Source: Candidatus Krumholzibacteriia bacterium (GTDB taxonomy: Bacteria > Krumholzibacteriota > Krumholzibacteriia > WVZY01 > JAKEHA01). Taken from it: DNA of 64,000 nucleotides. The position numbers were made by a program, and so were the translations under genes. Below, one piece after another: positions 1 through 12,216 of this stretch. The stretch is from assembly GCA_029865265.1 (NCBI GenBank), contig JAOUHG010000012.1, positions 30,484-94,483 of the forward strand, in the 5' to 3' direction. Under the pieces are notes generated by a model. That model saw nothing but the letters and a program-made list of their open reading frames with translations. It was not told where the DNA came from and did no database searches. The first letter of the stretch is position 1; each line of letters starts with the position of its first letter.

Positions 1-2
1 TG

Positions 3-1826
3 CAGGAACTGCCACCGCGCGCCGGGGCATCGCGGGATGGGTTCCTGCGCGCGGCCTACCGCTCCATCGTGGCGCGCTACCAGTCCGCGCAGCAGCCGGA
101 GACCCCGGCCACGCTGCTGCGCGGCGTGGTGCTGGCACTGGACGACGCGGCTCGCCAGGTGGACACGCGGGTGGACGACTTTCGGGGCCTCGGCATCTAC
201 GTTCTGGTGATCGATGGCCGGCATGTCTTTCTGCTGTGCGGGCGCGATCTGCCCGCGCGGGTACGCACCGCCGGTGTGCTGCTTCCGGTGGCGGGGGGCA
301 CGGCGGGTGCGGAAGAACTGAGCATCGAAACCGCGCGCTCCCAGCACGATCTGTTTTCGCAATCACTGACCGATTCACTCGCCCTGTTCCGCTTCGACCT
401 TGCGACGGCGCTGCAACCCGGCCTGGAGTTCTTCCTCGGCGGCCTCGCCGATGACGCGGCGGCCGTCATGGATGCGCTGGAGGTCGAGCGCGGCGCCGGG
501 GGAAGGGTGATGCTGGAGCGCTCGTCGGGTGCGCTGCTGCACGTGGTGTGCGGCGTGGCGCCGGGACGCGAGGCGTCTGCGCATGCGGGAGCCGCCGTGG
601 GCGCGCGTGGCGCGGCCATGCACCCGGCCGCGCGCCGGGCCGCACTGGCGCTTTCCGTCGTGGTGGTTCTGGTGGGCGGATACCTCGGGGTGCGTGCGGT
701 GCGCGGCAGGCTTGCCGGCGACGGGACCGCGCGCGAGGCACGTGCCACACAGGAGCGAACGCATCCGCAGAACGTGCGCAACGAGCCGGAACCCGCGCCG
801 GGCGATGCGCAACAGCTAGCCGCAGTCACCCGCGAGGAGACGCAGAGCACGCCGGCCCGCGGATTTGCCGAGGCGTGGCGCCAGACCTACCGCGAGGCCG
901 TGACCTCGTCGCCGGCGGCGGCCGAGGGCGCGGTGGTTTTCGGCGCGCGCGACGGCAACGTCTATGCGCTGGAGCCCGCGACGGGCGCCACGCTGTGGAC
1001 CCATCACGCCGCGGGTGGCGTGGGGGCGTCTCCCATGGTGACGGGGGACGCGGTGATCGTGTGTGATTACGCGGGCAACGTCTTCCGGCTTGCGCGCGGC
1101 GACGGCAAGCCGGTGTGGAAGCGGCAGCTCAAAGAGAAGATCGTAAGCACGCCGGTGGCGACTGCGGAGCGCGTCTTCGTGGGCACCGTGAAGGGCAACG
1201 TCTACGCGCTTTCGCGTGATACCGGGCGTGTTCTGTGGAAGTTCCGCACCCGCGGACAGATCCGGGGATCGCTGGCCGCGTCGCGGGGGCTGGTGCTGGT
1301 GCCGTCGCACGACGGCCGGCTGTACGCGATCGGCGAGAGCACCGGGGCGCGCGCCTGGGCGGTTTCACTGGGAGGGCCGGTGACGTCCTCGCCGGCCAGC
1401 GATGGCGAGCGCGTCTATGTCGGCACCGCCGGGGGAACCGTCGTGGCGCTCGACGTGGCCACAGGCGAGAAGCGCTGGTCCTATTCCACCGGTGCCGCGG
1501 TCAACGCATGGCTGCGGGTGGTGTCGGGGCGGGTATATGCGGGCAGCGGCGACCGTTCCCTCTATTGTATAGCGGCCGACGAAGGCGCGCTGGTCTGGAA
1601 GTACGCCACCTCGGGCGCGATCCTCTCGCGCCCCGGTGTCACCGACGACCAGGTGGTGGTGACGTCGTACGACGGGGCGATCTACTGCCTCGACGCCGGG
1701 ACCGGCCGGCTGGAGGGCCGTTTCGACACCGACGAGGCGATCTTCTCATCGCCACTGGTGTTGGGTGGCCGGGTCTACTTCGGCAACAACGCGGGCCGCT
1801 TCTACGGGCTCGACCTGCCGCGCTAG
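3..1826 (+). CDS. Partial membrane protein: PP2C-like N-terminal part, one TM helix, PQQ-type beta-propeller
   Basis: The reading frame is open to the left edge of the window, so the true start lies upstream; a GTG at 69 is only an internal candidate. About 607 residues are visible. The first ~200 resemble the late strands of a PP2C-type phosphatase ([15 protein letters not shown], then a [10 protein letters not shown] segment where PP2Cs have PGDxLLLCSDGL), but the acidic metal ligands are not obvious, so this part may be inactive. One hydrophobic helix follows (about nt 640-705), then a low-complexity linker. From about nt 880 to the stop there are repeated YALxxxTGxxxW units typical of PQQ/PQQ_2 eight-bladed propellers. 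The propeller most likely lies outside the cytoplasm. The role is unknown; a signalling or envelope-sensing protein is an inference. The propeller call is firm, the PP2C call weak. Confidence 0.7.
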   Translation, partial: QELPPRAGASRDGFLRAAYRSIVARYQSAQQPETPATLLRGVVLALDDAARQVDTRVDDFRGLGIYVLVIDGRHVFLLCGRDLPARVRTAGVLLPVAGGTAGAEELSIETARSQHDLFSQSLTDSLALFRFDLATALQPGLEFFLGGLADDAAAVMDALEVERGAGGRVMLERSSGALLHVVCGVAPGREASAHAGAAVGARGAAMHPAARRAALALSVVVVLVGGYLGVRAVRGRLAGDGTAREARATQERTHPQNVRNEPEPAPGDAQQLAAVTREETQSTPARGFAEAWRQTYREAVTSSPAAAEGAVVFGARDGNVYALEPATGATLWTHHAAGGVGASPMVTGDAVIVCDYAGNVFRLARGDGKPVWKRQLKEKIVSTPVATAERVFVGTVKGNVYALSRDTGRVLWKFRTRGQIRGSLAASRGLVLVPSHDGRLYAIGESTGARAWAVSLGGPVTSSPASDGERVYVGTAGGTVVALDVATGEKRWSYSTGAAVNAWLRVVSGRVYAGSGDRSLYCIAADEGALVWKYATSGAILSRPGVTDDQVVVTSYDGAIYCLDAGTGRLEGRFDTDEAIFSSPLVLGGRVYFGNNAGRFYGLDLPR

Positions 1827-1914
1827 TGCACGGCGCCCACCGCCGGGCACCTTGCGCTCCGCCCCCCCCATTTGCTACCTTGCATGGACTTCAAGCGAAA
1901 GGCCCATTGATCCC

Positions 1915-5016
<3,102 letters not shown>

Positions 5017-5150
5017 ACGATTCGCCTTACCTTCTTTCCAGCCATCTATCCACAATTGGTGTTGCCGCCCGGCAGGGGCTGGTATATGTTTCGGGCCCGT
5101 TTGGCGGCGAGCACGGGACTTGCTGAAGGCGGTTCCCGGAGGGAAAACCG

Positions 5151-5597
5151 ATGTGGACACGGCTCATGGACCTTGTGGTGCTCGTGGCGGAGATCAGCCG
5201 GAGCGCCGACCGCAGCAGCGTCGAGCTCGACAAGGAGTTGTTGAGCCGGGGCTACTCAACAGATGAGATCGAGCATGCGGTTTTCTGGTTCTCGTCGCGG
5301 CCCGGCCAGGGCGGCGTGGAGCGCCTGCGTACCGGGTCGTTCCGCGTGCTGAGCGATTTCGAGCGCATGAGCTTGAGCACCGGCGCCTTCGATTATATGT
5401 TCCGCCTGCTCAACCTCGGGATCATCGACGGGCGGCAGTTCGAGACCATCGTGGCCCGTGCCATCCCGGTGGGGACGGAGAAGGTCGAGGTGGAGGACGT
5501 GAAGGAGATCGCCTGCGCGGTCATTTTCGACCGTGACGCGGGTGACGCCGACGAAGACGTGTTTGACCATTTCGATGCCGGCGGGGCCCCGGTTTGA
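5151..5597 (+). CDS. smg: Smg / DUF494 family protein
   Basis: A 148-residue acidic protein whose pattern fits the DUF494/Smg family: an N-terminal LMDLVVLVAEI helix, a DKELLSRGYSTDEIEHAVFW helix-turn-helix-like segment, then SFRVLSDFERMSLSTGAF and a C-terminal helical domain. The molecular function of Smg is not established. Its position directly before topA matches the smg-topA order known from proteobacteria, which supports the call. The ATG at 5151 follows a GGAGGG-like ribosome-binding site about 7 nt upstream. A TATATG at 5083-5088 upstream could be a -10 element, but I see no well-spaced -35. Confidence 0.85.
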   Translation: MWTRLMDLVVLVAEISRSADRSSVELDKELLSRGYSTDEIEHAVFWFSSRPGQGGVERLRTGSFRVLSDFERMSLSTGAFDYMFRLLNLGIIDGRQFETIVARAIPVGTEKVEVEDVKEIACAVIFDRDAGDADEDVFDHFDAGGAPV

Positions 5598-5625
5598 CGG
5601 GGCGGGACCGCCGACAGAATCTTTT

Positions 5626-5654
5626 TTGACAACGCAAGACTCCCATCTTGCGAT
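5626..5654 (+). promoter_or_regulatory. Candidate topA promoter with spacer palindrome
   Basis: TTGACA (5626-5631) is followed after 17 bp by TGCGAT (5649-5654, 3/6 to the -10 consensus). Almost the whole interval is a perfect inverted repeat: CGCAAGA (5633-5639), a 6-nt loop, TCTTGCG (5646-5652). The right arm covers the first four bases of the -10. It lies in the 78-bp gap between smg and topA, so it could be an operator or a supercoiling-responsive element. The -35 is convincing, the -10 weak. Confidence 0.5.
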
Positions 5655-5675
5655 TCGTGTTTTTGGGAACAACAT

Positions 5676-7880
5676 ATGCCGAACAACGCACTGGTAATCG
5701 TCGAGTCGCCCGCCAAGGCGAACACCATCAAGAAGTTCCTCGGTAAGGGCTACAAAGTGGTGGCCTCGGTGGGACACGTGATGGACCTGCCCACCAACCG
5801 GCTCGGGGTGGACCTCGACGACGGATTCGCGCCCGAGTATGTGGTTTCACGGGGCAAGAAGAAGGTCCTCGACCAGATCAAGAAGGACGCCAAGACGGCC
5901 GACCTTGTCTACCTGGCGCTCGACCTTGATCGCGAGGGCGAGGCCATCGCGTGGCACATCCGCGAGTACATCGCTCCGGTGCAGAAGAACGTCAAACGCA
6001 TCATCTTCAACGAGATCACCAAGGCGGCCATCCAGGGGGCCATCAAAAACCCCATGGAAGTGGACATGCAGAAGGTGGATGCGCAGCAGGCGCGGCGCAT
6101 CCTGGACCGCCTGGTGGGCTACAAGATCAGCCCGGTGCTGTGGCAGATCTTCTACTACGGACTCTCGGCGGGGCGCGTGCAGACGGTGGGGCTGCGGCTG
6201 GTGTGTGAACGCGAGAATGAGATCGAGGCGTTCGTTGCGGTGGAGTACTGGACCGTCGAGGGCCTGCTCGGCGCGGCCAACGGCGAACTGCCGGTCAAGC
6301 TCATCGAGAAGAAGGGCAAGAAGGTCGACCTGAAGACGAAGGAAGAGACCGACGCGGTGGTGGCCGACCTGCGCAAGGCGTCGTACCAGGTGACCTCCGT
6401 GGAACGCAAGGAGCGCAAGCGCAACCCCCAGCCGCCGTACATCACCAGTACCATGCAGCGCGACGCCGCACGCCGCCTGCGCTTTTCCGCCAAGAAGATC
6501 ATGATGCTGGCGCAGCAACTCTACGAGGGTGTCGACGTCGGCAACGGCGACCGCGTGGGTCTCATTACCTACATGCGTACCGATTCGGTGCGTGTGTCGG
6601 ATCAGGCGCTGGGTACGGCGCGGGATTACATCGCGAGCACCTTCGGCTCTGAGTATCACCCGGACAAGCCACGCGTGCACAAGACCAGCACCAAGGCCCA
6701 GGACGCGCACGAAGCCATTCGCCCCTCGGACGTGACGCGCACCCCCGAGTCGCTCAAGGGGACCATGGCCAAGGATCTGCACGCGCTCTACGAGCTGATC
6801 TGGCGGCGCTTCGTGGCCTCGCAGATGGAGAGCGCGCGCTACGACACCACCGAAGTGATGGTGAAGGCCGGCGACTACACCCTCAAGGCCAACGGGCGCG
6901 TGATGACGTTCCCCGGTTTCCTCTCCGTCTACGAGGAGCAGTTGCAGGAAGAGGGGGGCGAACTGCCCGCGGTGAGCGAGGGCGAGAAGCTGGAACTGAA
7001 GAACATCGACGGCACCCAGCACTTCACCGAGCCGCCGCCGCGCTACACCGAGGCCACGCTCATCAAGGATCTCGAGGACAAGGGTATCGGCCGGCCCAGC
7101 ACCTACGCGAACATCGTGTCCATCATCCAGGACCGCGAGTACGTGGAGAAGCAGGAGGGGCGACTCAGTCCCACCACCCTGGGCCGCCAGGTGTGGAAGA
7201 CGCTGGAACGCTTCTTCCCGGAGGTGTTCGACACCTCGTTCACCGCGCAGATGGAGCAGGAGCTCGACCGGGTGGAAGGCGGGGAGTTCGCATGGCAGGC
7301 GGTGGTGAAGGATTTCTACGGACCCTTCAAGGAATCGCTCGACCATATCGACGAGAAGAAGGCGCTCCTGAAGAGCGACCTGCAGGAGGAGACCGACGTA
7401 AAGTGCGAGAAGTGCGGCCGCAACCTCATCAAGAAGTGGGGCCGCAACGGTCAGTTCCTCGCCTGTCCCGCGTACCCGGAGTGCAAGTTTTCGCGCCCGC
7501 TCACCGAGCAGATGCCGAGCGTGCACATCGAGGGCAAGTGTCCCAAGTGCGGTTCGGACCTGGTGGCGAAGACCGGGCGCTACGGCCGCTTCGCCGCCTG
7601 CTCGCGCTACCCGGAGTGCAAGCACACCGAGGCGTTCCCCATCGGGATGAACTGCCCGCGCGAGGGCTGCAAGGGCAAGGTGGTCGAGAAGGTCACCAAG
7701 CGCATGAAGGTATTCTACGGGTGCAGCGCGTACCCGGAATGCGATTGGGCCAGCTGGGACAAGCCGGCCGAGGAAGAGTGCCCGTCGTGCGGAAACCCCT
7801 ACCTGGTGCACAAGTCGTCCAAGTCCCGCGGCGAGTTCCTCCGCTGCCCCAAGTGCAAGGAAGAGTTCGCGGGCGAGTAG
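5676..7880 (+). CDS. topA: DNA topoisomerase I (type IA)
   Basis: Relaxes negatively supercoiled DNA through a transient 5'-phosphotyrosine bond. The protein has 734 residues. The N-terminal Toprim domain has VIVESPAKANTIKKFLG and the metal-binding DLDREGEAIAWH; the central domain has the active-site tyrosine in GLITYMRTDS (Y299 by my count) and GRPSTYANI. The C-terminus carries four cysteine-rich repeats (CEKCG...CPAYPEC, CPKCG...CSRYPEC, CPREGC...CSAYPEC, CPSCG...CPKC), the typical topoisomerase zinc ribbons. It lies between smg and trmFO, and topA-trmFO-xerC matches the order in Bacillus. Expression probably uses the promoter-like site at 5626. Confidence 0.97.
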   Translation: MPNNALVIVESPAKANTIKKFLGKGYKVVASVGHVMDLPTNRLGVDLDDGFAPEYVVSRGKKKVLDQIKKDAKTADLVYLALDLDREGEAIAWHIREYIAPVQKNVKRIIFNEITKAAIQGAIKNPMEVDMQKVDAQQARRILDRLVGYKISPVLWQIFYYGLSAGRVQTVGLRLVCERENEIEAFVAVEYWTVEGLLGAANGELPVKLIEKKGKKVDLKTKEETDAVVADLRKASYQVTSVERKERKRNPQPPYITSTMQRDAARRLRFSAKKIMMLAQQLYEGVDVGNGDRVGLITYMRTDSVRVSDQALGTARDYIASTFGSEYHPDKPRVHKTSTKAQDAHEAIRPSDVTRTPESLKGTMAKDLHALYELIWRRFVASQMESARYDTTEVMVKAGDYTLKANGRVMTFPGFLSVYEEQLQEEGGELPAVSEGEKLELKNIDGTQHFTEPPPRYTEATLIKDLEDKGIGRPSTYANIVSIIQDREYVEKQEGRLSPTTLGRQVWKTLERFFPEVFDTSFTAQMEQELDRVEGGEFAWQAVVKDFYGPFKESLDHIDEKKALLKSDLQEETDVKCEKCGRNLIKKWGRNGQFLACPAYPECKFSRPLTEQMPSVHIEGKCPKCGSDLVAKTGRYGRFAACSRYPECKHTEAFPIGMNCPREGCKGKVVEKVTKRMKVFYGCSAYPECDWASWDKPAEEECPSCGNPYLVHKSSKSRGEFLRCPKCKEEFAGE

Positions 7881-7902
7881 CCGGAGCCCGCGTGCGCCGT
7901 CC

Positions 7903-9219
7903 ATGAAGGAAGTGACCATCGTCGGCGGCGGGCTGGCGGGTTGCGAGGCCGCCTGGCAACTGGCCGATCGCGGTGTTCCGGTACGCCTGTTCGAGATGCG
8001 CCCGCAGACCCCGACCGGCGCCCACAAGACGGATCGCCTGGCCGAGATCGTCTGCTCGAACTCCTTCAAGTCCACCCTCATCGACACCGCCTCCGGTCTG
8101 CTCAAGGCGGAGATGGACATCCTCGGATGCAGGCTGCTGGGTGTCGCGCGCGAGAGCGCGGTGCCGGCGGGGCACGCGCTGGGTATCGACCGCGATCTGT
8201 TTGCCGCCGGCGTTACCCGGGCCATCGAAGATCACCCCGGCATCCGCGTGGAACGTTCCCGCGTGGACACGCTGGAATTGCCGCGCCCGGCCATCATCGC
8301 CACCGGTCCTCTGACCGGTGAAGCCCTGTCCGGCGCGCTGCAGACCCACTGCACGAGCGAGCATCTCTATTTCTACGACGCCATCGCACCGTCGCTGGAT
8401 GGCGACAGCATCGACCCAGGCGCGGGGTACTGGGCCAGCCGCTACGGGAAGGGCGAGGCCGACTATCTCAACATCCCCTTCGACCGCGAGCAGTACACGC
8501 GTCTTGTGGAGTTCATCCGCGGCGCCGAGTACGCCCAGTCGCATGAGTTCGAGGAAGAGAAGTACTTCGAGGCCTGCCTGCCCATCGAAGTGCTGGTGCG
8601 GCGCGGCGACGATACGCTCCGCTTCGGACCCATGAAGCCGCGCGGACTGCCCGATCCGCGCACGGGACGCGATCCCTGCGCGGTGCTGCAACTGCGCCGC
8701 GAGAGCCGCGCGGGAAGCCTGCTCGGGATGGTGGGCTTCCAGACGCGAATGACCTGGGCGAGCCAGAAAGAGATGATCCGTATGATGCCCGGCTTTGCGG
8801 ATGTGTCCGTGCTGCGTTTCGGGACCATTCACCGCAACATATTTCTGAACATCCCCCGGCTGTGCCAGCCGTACCTTCGCGACCGGCGCCTCGGCGATGT
8901 CTACTACGCGGGGCAGATCTGCGGTGTGGAGGGGTACGTGGAGTCCATCGCGAGCGCAATCGTGGTGGCGCTGTCCATCGTGGCCGGGCAGCACGGGCGG
9001 CGCATGCCGCCGTTGCCGCCGGAGACGATGCTGGCCTCGCTGATGTCCTACGTGCACACGCCCACCAGTCAGTTCCAGCCCATGAACGCCAACTTCGGCA
9101 TCGTTCCGCCGCTCGCAGTGCGGCCGCGGAGCCGCACGGCGCGCAACGAGGCGGTGGCGCAGCGGGCGCTGGCCTCGCTACGGGACTATCGCGCGGGGCA
9201 CGCCTGGCTCTTCGCGTGA
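7903..9219 (+). CDS. trmFO: Methylenetetrahydrofolate-tRNA-(uracil-5-)-methyltransferase TrmFO
   Basis: Folate- and FAD-dependent enzyme that makes m5U54 in the tRNA T-loop. The 438-residue protein begins with the FAD-binding VTIVGGGLAGCEAAWQLA, has the family hallmark AEIVCSNSFKS (the conserved cysteine is C51 here), and includes VGFQTRMTWASQKEM and the late FAD-site segment GQICGVEGYVESIASA. It starts 22 bp after topA, so the two are probably cotranscribed. The length is normal and the sequence appears intact. The presence of TrmFO implies that the host uses folate rather than SAM (TrmA) for this modification. Confidence 0.96.
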   Translation: MKEVTIVGGGLAGCEAAWQLADRGVPVRLFEMRPQTPTGAHKTDRLAEIVCSNSFKSTLIDTASGLLKAEMDILGCRLLGVARESAVPAGHALGIDRDLFAAGVTRAIEDHPGIRVERSRVDTLELPRPAIIATGPLTGEALSGALQTHCTSEHLYFYDAIAPSLDGDSIDPGAGYWASRYGKGEADYLNIPFDREQYTRLVEFIRGAEYAQSHEFEEEKYFEACLPIEVLVRRGDDTLRFGPMKPRGLPDPRTGRDPCAVLQLRRESRAGSLLGMVGFQTRMTWASQKEMIRMMPGFADVSVLRFGTIHRNIFLNIPRLCQPYLRDRRLGDVYYAGQICGVEGYVESIASAIVVALSIVAGQHGRRMPPLPPETMLASLMSYVHTPTSQFQPMNANFGIVPPLAVRPRSRTARNEAVAQRALASLRDYRAGHAWLFA

Positions 9220-9273
9220 CGCCGGGGCCGGTGCCCGGCGGCGGCAGCAGCGGGGAGACCTTGGAGATTTCGC

Positions 9274-9303
9274 TTATCCGCTTCTAAGTTGTTTGGCTAT
9301 ATT
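9274..9303 (+). promoter_or_regulatory. Weak candidate xerC promoter
   Basis: A good -10 (TATATT, 9298-9303) stands 39 bp before the xerC ATG. The best -35 at 18 bp spacing is TTATCC (9274-9279), only 3/6. The 122-bp trmFO-xerC gap is long for this window, which makes a separate promoter plausible but not proven. Confidence 0.3.
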
Positions 9304-9341
9304 GGAGTCCGGTCGGCCCCGCGGGGTGCGGCCGGAACACC

Positions 9342-10259
9342 ATGCTGCTCGCCGCCGCCATCGAACGCTTCCGTGTCCACCTGGAGCACGAGCGTGGGCT
9401 CTCCCCGCGCACGGTGGAGGCGTACGCCAGCGATCTGGCCCGCATGGCGGCGTTTCTCAGCCGGCGGGCCGGAAGCAGCGGGACGGTGGACGCAATCACC
9501 ACCGCGGACCTGCGCGCCTTTCTGGCGGGAGAAGTGGGACGCGGCATGGCGAGCCGCTCCATGATGCGGCGGGTGGCGGCCATCCGCGCGTTGTTCCGGT
9601 ATCTGCACGAGCGCGATGAGATCACGAACGATCCCACCCTGCACCTGGCGCAGCGTGCCGCGCGGCGTTCGGTCCCCACCATCGTCAGCGAAGAACGGCT
9701 GCGCGACATGATGGATCTGCCCGACGTGTCGTCACCGGCCGGCCTGCGGGACCGTGCCGTGCTCGAGTTTCTCTACGGGACGGGCGTGCGCCTGCGCGAA
9801 CTGGTCACGCTGGACGTGGGGGACTTTCTGCCGCTGGGGGAGCGGGTGATTGTGAAGGGAAAGGGTGCAAAGTCCCGCGTGGTCCCGTTCGTGGGGCGGG
9901 CGCGCGAGGCGCTGCTGGCGTACTGGTGCGACCGGTTTGCGCTGACCGCAGCGACCGACTGGAAGCTGCGGGCGGTTTCCCGCCAGCCCGCCTTCGCGGG
10001 GCGCGGCGGGGCGCGTGTGAGTCCGCGGACCGTACAGCGCATCGTCGCGCGCCACCTCCGCCTGGTGGCATCGGTCGCCAAGGCGTCGCCGCACGCGCTG
10101 CGCCACGCCTTCGCCACCCACATGCTCGACCACGGCGCCGACCTGCGCAGCGTGCAGGAACTGCTGGGTCACGCGAGTCTCTCCACCACGCAGATCTACA
10201 CCCACGTTTCCGTTGAGCACCTCAAGCGCGTCCATCGCAAGGCGCACCCCCGCGCATGA
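9342..10259 (+). CDS. xerC: Tyrosine recombinase XerC
   Basis: Site-specific recombinase that resolves chromosome dimers at dif together with XerD. The 305-residue protein has an N-terminal SAM-like core-binding domain ([19 protein letters not shown]) and a C-terminal catalytic domain with the RKHRH/Y set: [52 protein letters not shown] (nucleophilic Tyr in QIYTHV). The link to topA-trmFO matches the XerC/CodV locus of Firmicutes, although hslVU does not follow. A second family member at 17197 is taken as XerD; the C/D assignment rests on context. The stop overlaps the next start (ATGA). Confidence 0.9.
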   Translation: MLLAAAIERFRVHLEHERGLSPRTVEAYASDLARMAAFLSRRAGSSGTVDAITTADLRAFLAGEVGRGMASRSMMRRVAAIRALFRYLHERDEITNDPTLHLAQRAARRSVPTIVSEERLRDMMDLPDVSSPAGLRDRAVLEFLYGTGVRLRELVTLDVGDFLPLGERVIVKGKGAKSRVVPFVGRAREALLAYWCDRFALTAATDWKLRAVSRQPAFAGRGGARVSPRTVQRIVARHLRLVASVAKASPHALRHAFATHMLDHGADLRSVQELLGHASLSTTQIYTHVSVEHLKRVHRKAHPRA

Positions 10260-11380
10260 CCGGCCGCGAGTCCAGAAGCAATCTCCCGGCTCCGCCGCGC
10301 CGCAGGGCGTGGCGCGCGGGCGTGTTTGCGGCCGCGATGATCGCCGGCGCGCTGGCCTGTGCGGTGCAGGTACCACCCTCGGGAGGGCCCGAGGACACCA
10401 ACCCGCCCCGTGTGGCGGGGACGGTCCCCGCGAGAGATTCGACCGGCGTGGCGGTGAACAGCCCCATCGCCATCACCTTCAGCGACGACATGACCCGCGC
10501 GCGCGTGGAACGCTCCGTGCTCGTGCAGCCGCCCGTCAGCTTCGAGCGGGTACGCTGGGACGGCCGCACACTCATCATCCAGACCGGCGATATGCAGCGC
10601 GACACCACCTACGTGGTGCGTGTGAAACCCGGGTACCGCGATAATCACAACGTGCCCGCCAAGGCGCAATTCGAGTTTGCCTTCGCGACCGGGGCCTCGC
10701 TGGACACGGCACGCGTGGAGGGCGTTGTGTACTTCAAGCACGAGCCCTCCGGACGCGCGCTGGTGCGTTGCTTCCGGCTGCCGCGGGAAGAAGACTTCGA
10801 CCCGGTGGCGGCGCGCCCCGACCGCGAGTCGCCTACTGCCAAGGACGGCACCTATCGGCTTCGCTACCTGCCGGACAACGACGCGCGCTTCCTGGTGCTC
10901 GCGTTCATCGACGTCAACGGCAATGGCGCGCTCGATCCGCCCGGCGAACCGATGGTGGTATACCCCGACACCGTGTTTCTCACCGCTGCGGTACCGGTGG
11001 TGCAGGGGCTTGATCTGACCATCATAGACCCCAACGAGCCCGCGCAGGTGAGCGGACTGGTGAGCAACGAAACCGGAATCGACAGCGTGCTGGCGTCGGT
11101 GGTGCTGGAGCCGGTGGCGGACAGCACCCTGGCGCGCGTGTACACGTTGTGCAACGAGGCGGGCGCGTTTGAATTCAGCCGTGTGCGGGCGGGGGAGTAC
11201 CTCCTGCGCGCGTTTTTGGACCTGCGGGCGGACAGCCTGTGCGGGGCCTACGATTGTCCCGACAGCGCGTTGACGGCCTGCATGGAACCCTGCAGCGAGG
11301 CGCCGGACACGTTGCGCCTGGAGCCGGGGGCGACGGTGAAGGTGCCACCGCTGGCGCTGCGCAGAAAGGAGTCTCCATGA
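10256..11380 (+). CDS. Lipoprotein with N-terminal SbsA/Big_5 Ig-like domain
   Basis: A 374-residue exported protein. The N-terminus is positively charged (RRRAWR) and hydrophobic, ending in a lipobox-like GALAC|A, so it is probably a lipoprotein. Straight after it comes [14 protein letters not shown], then an SbsA/Big_5-type Ig-like domain ([17 protein letters not shown]...TTYVVRV). The rest contains carboxypeptidase-regulatory-like beta segments ([21 protein letters not shown]; the [17 protein letters not shown] part). This architecture recurs in FCB-group outer-surface lipoproteins of unknown function. It overlaps xerC by 4 bp and dapF by 4 bp, so the three are one transcription unit, although no functional link is evident. 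Confidence 0.75.
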   Translation: MTGRESRSNLPAPPRRRAWRAGVFAAAMIAGALACAVQVPPSGGPEDTNPPRVAGTVPARDSTGVAVNSPIAITFSDDMTRARVERSVLVQPPVSFERVRWDGRTLIIQTGDMQRDTTYVVRVKPGYRDNHNVPAKAQFEFAFATGASLDTARVEGVVYFKHEPSGRALVRCFRLPREEDFDPVAARPDRESPTAKDGTYRLRYLPDNDARFLVLAFIDVNGNGALDPPGEPMVVYPDTVFLTAAVPVVQGLDLTIIDPNEPAQVSGLVSNETGIDSVLASVVLEPVADSTLARVYTLCNEAGAFEFSRVRAGEYLLRAFLDLRADSLCGAYDCPDSALTACMEPCSEAPDTLRLEPGATVKVPPLALRRKESP

Positions 11381-12207
11381 AACTCGGATTCATGAAGATG
11401 AACGGATCCGGAAACGACTTTGTAATCATCGATAACAGCAAGCGCGAGGTTGCGCTGGACGGCAGCCAGATTGCACGCTTGTGCGACCGTCGTGTTGGTA
11501 TCGGCGCGGACGGATTCATCATGATCGAGCCCGAGGAGGGGTTCGACTTCTTCATGCGCTTCCACAACTCCGACGGCAGCCCGGCGGAGATGTGCGGCAA
11601 CGGTGCCTGCTGTGCCGCCCACTTCGCGGCCGCCATCGGCCGTGGCCAACCCGCGCCTGAGGGGGGCATGCTGGTGCGATTCCTCACCGGTTCGGGAGCG
11701 GCGCGCGCGCGCGTACAGGGCGACCGCGTGACCATCGAGCTGATGGACGCCGAGGGAATGCGCCTGTCGGTCCCGGTGCAGGTTGCGCCGCCGGAATGCG
11801 AGGTGCATTTTATGACGGTGGGCACCCGCCACGTACTGGTGCCCGTGCCCGACGCGGGCGCCATGCCCTCCGAGGACGTGGTGCGCTGGGGACGCGCGTT
11901 GCGCAACGACCCCGCGTTCGCCCCCCAGGGCGCCAACGTGAATTTCATGTCGGTGGGCCGGGATGGACGAATCGTGCTGCGCACCTATGAAAAGGGCGTG
12001 GAGGCCGAGACTCTCGCCTGTGGAACCGGGTCGATTGCCGCTGCCGTGTGGTACGGGCACCTGGGGCTGATGCGCAGCCCGGTGCGGATACTGCAGCGCA
12101 GCGGCGACGAACTGCGCGCGTCGTTCGAATTGACGCGGCACGGCGCGTGCAACGTCGTCCTGGACGCCCCGGTCGCGGTCAACTTTGTGGGAATCACGGA
12201 CGTCTGA
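11377..12207 (+). CDS. dapF: Diaminopimelate epimerase, divergent
   Basis: Predicted to convert LL- to meso-diaminopimelate for lysine and peptidoglycan. The 276-residue protein starts [19 protein letters not shown] after a strong AAAGGAG ribosome-binding site; a longer upstream reading would overlap the previous gene heavily. Both catalytic cysteines are present, in EMCGNGACC and ETLACGTGS. Several normally conserved positions differ: the usual GNGxRC reads GNGACC (Arg to Cys), the Glu-Arg before the second cysteine reads Glu-Lys with one extra residue, and the GNPH/GVPH segment reads GTRH. The two-cysteine racemase fold is secure; the exact substrate is less so. Confidence 0.85.
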   Translation: MKLGFMKMNGSGNDFVIIDNSKREVALDGSQIARLCDRRVGIGADGFIMIEPEEGFDFFMRFHNSDGSPAEMCGNGACCAAHFAAAIGRGQPAPEGGMLVRFLTGSGAARARVQGDRVTIELMDAEGMRLSVPVQVAPPECEVHFMTVGTRHVLVPVPDAGAMPSEDVVRWGRALRNDPAFAPQGANVNFMSVGRDGRIVLRTYEKGVEAETLACGTGSIAAAVWYGHLGLMRSPVRILQRSGDELRASFELTRHGACNVVLDAPVAVNFVGITDV

Positions 12208-12216
12208 CAGGAATTG

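Noticed and set aside
5046..5054. DnaA-box-like CTATCCACA before smg
   Set aside because: One site with one mismatch to TTATCCACA, no cluster, no dnaA/dnaN nearby; not an origin.
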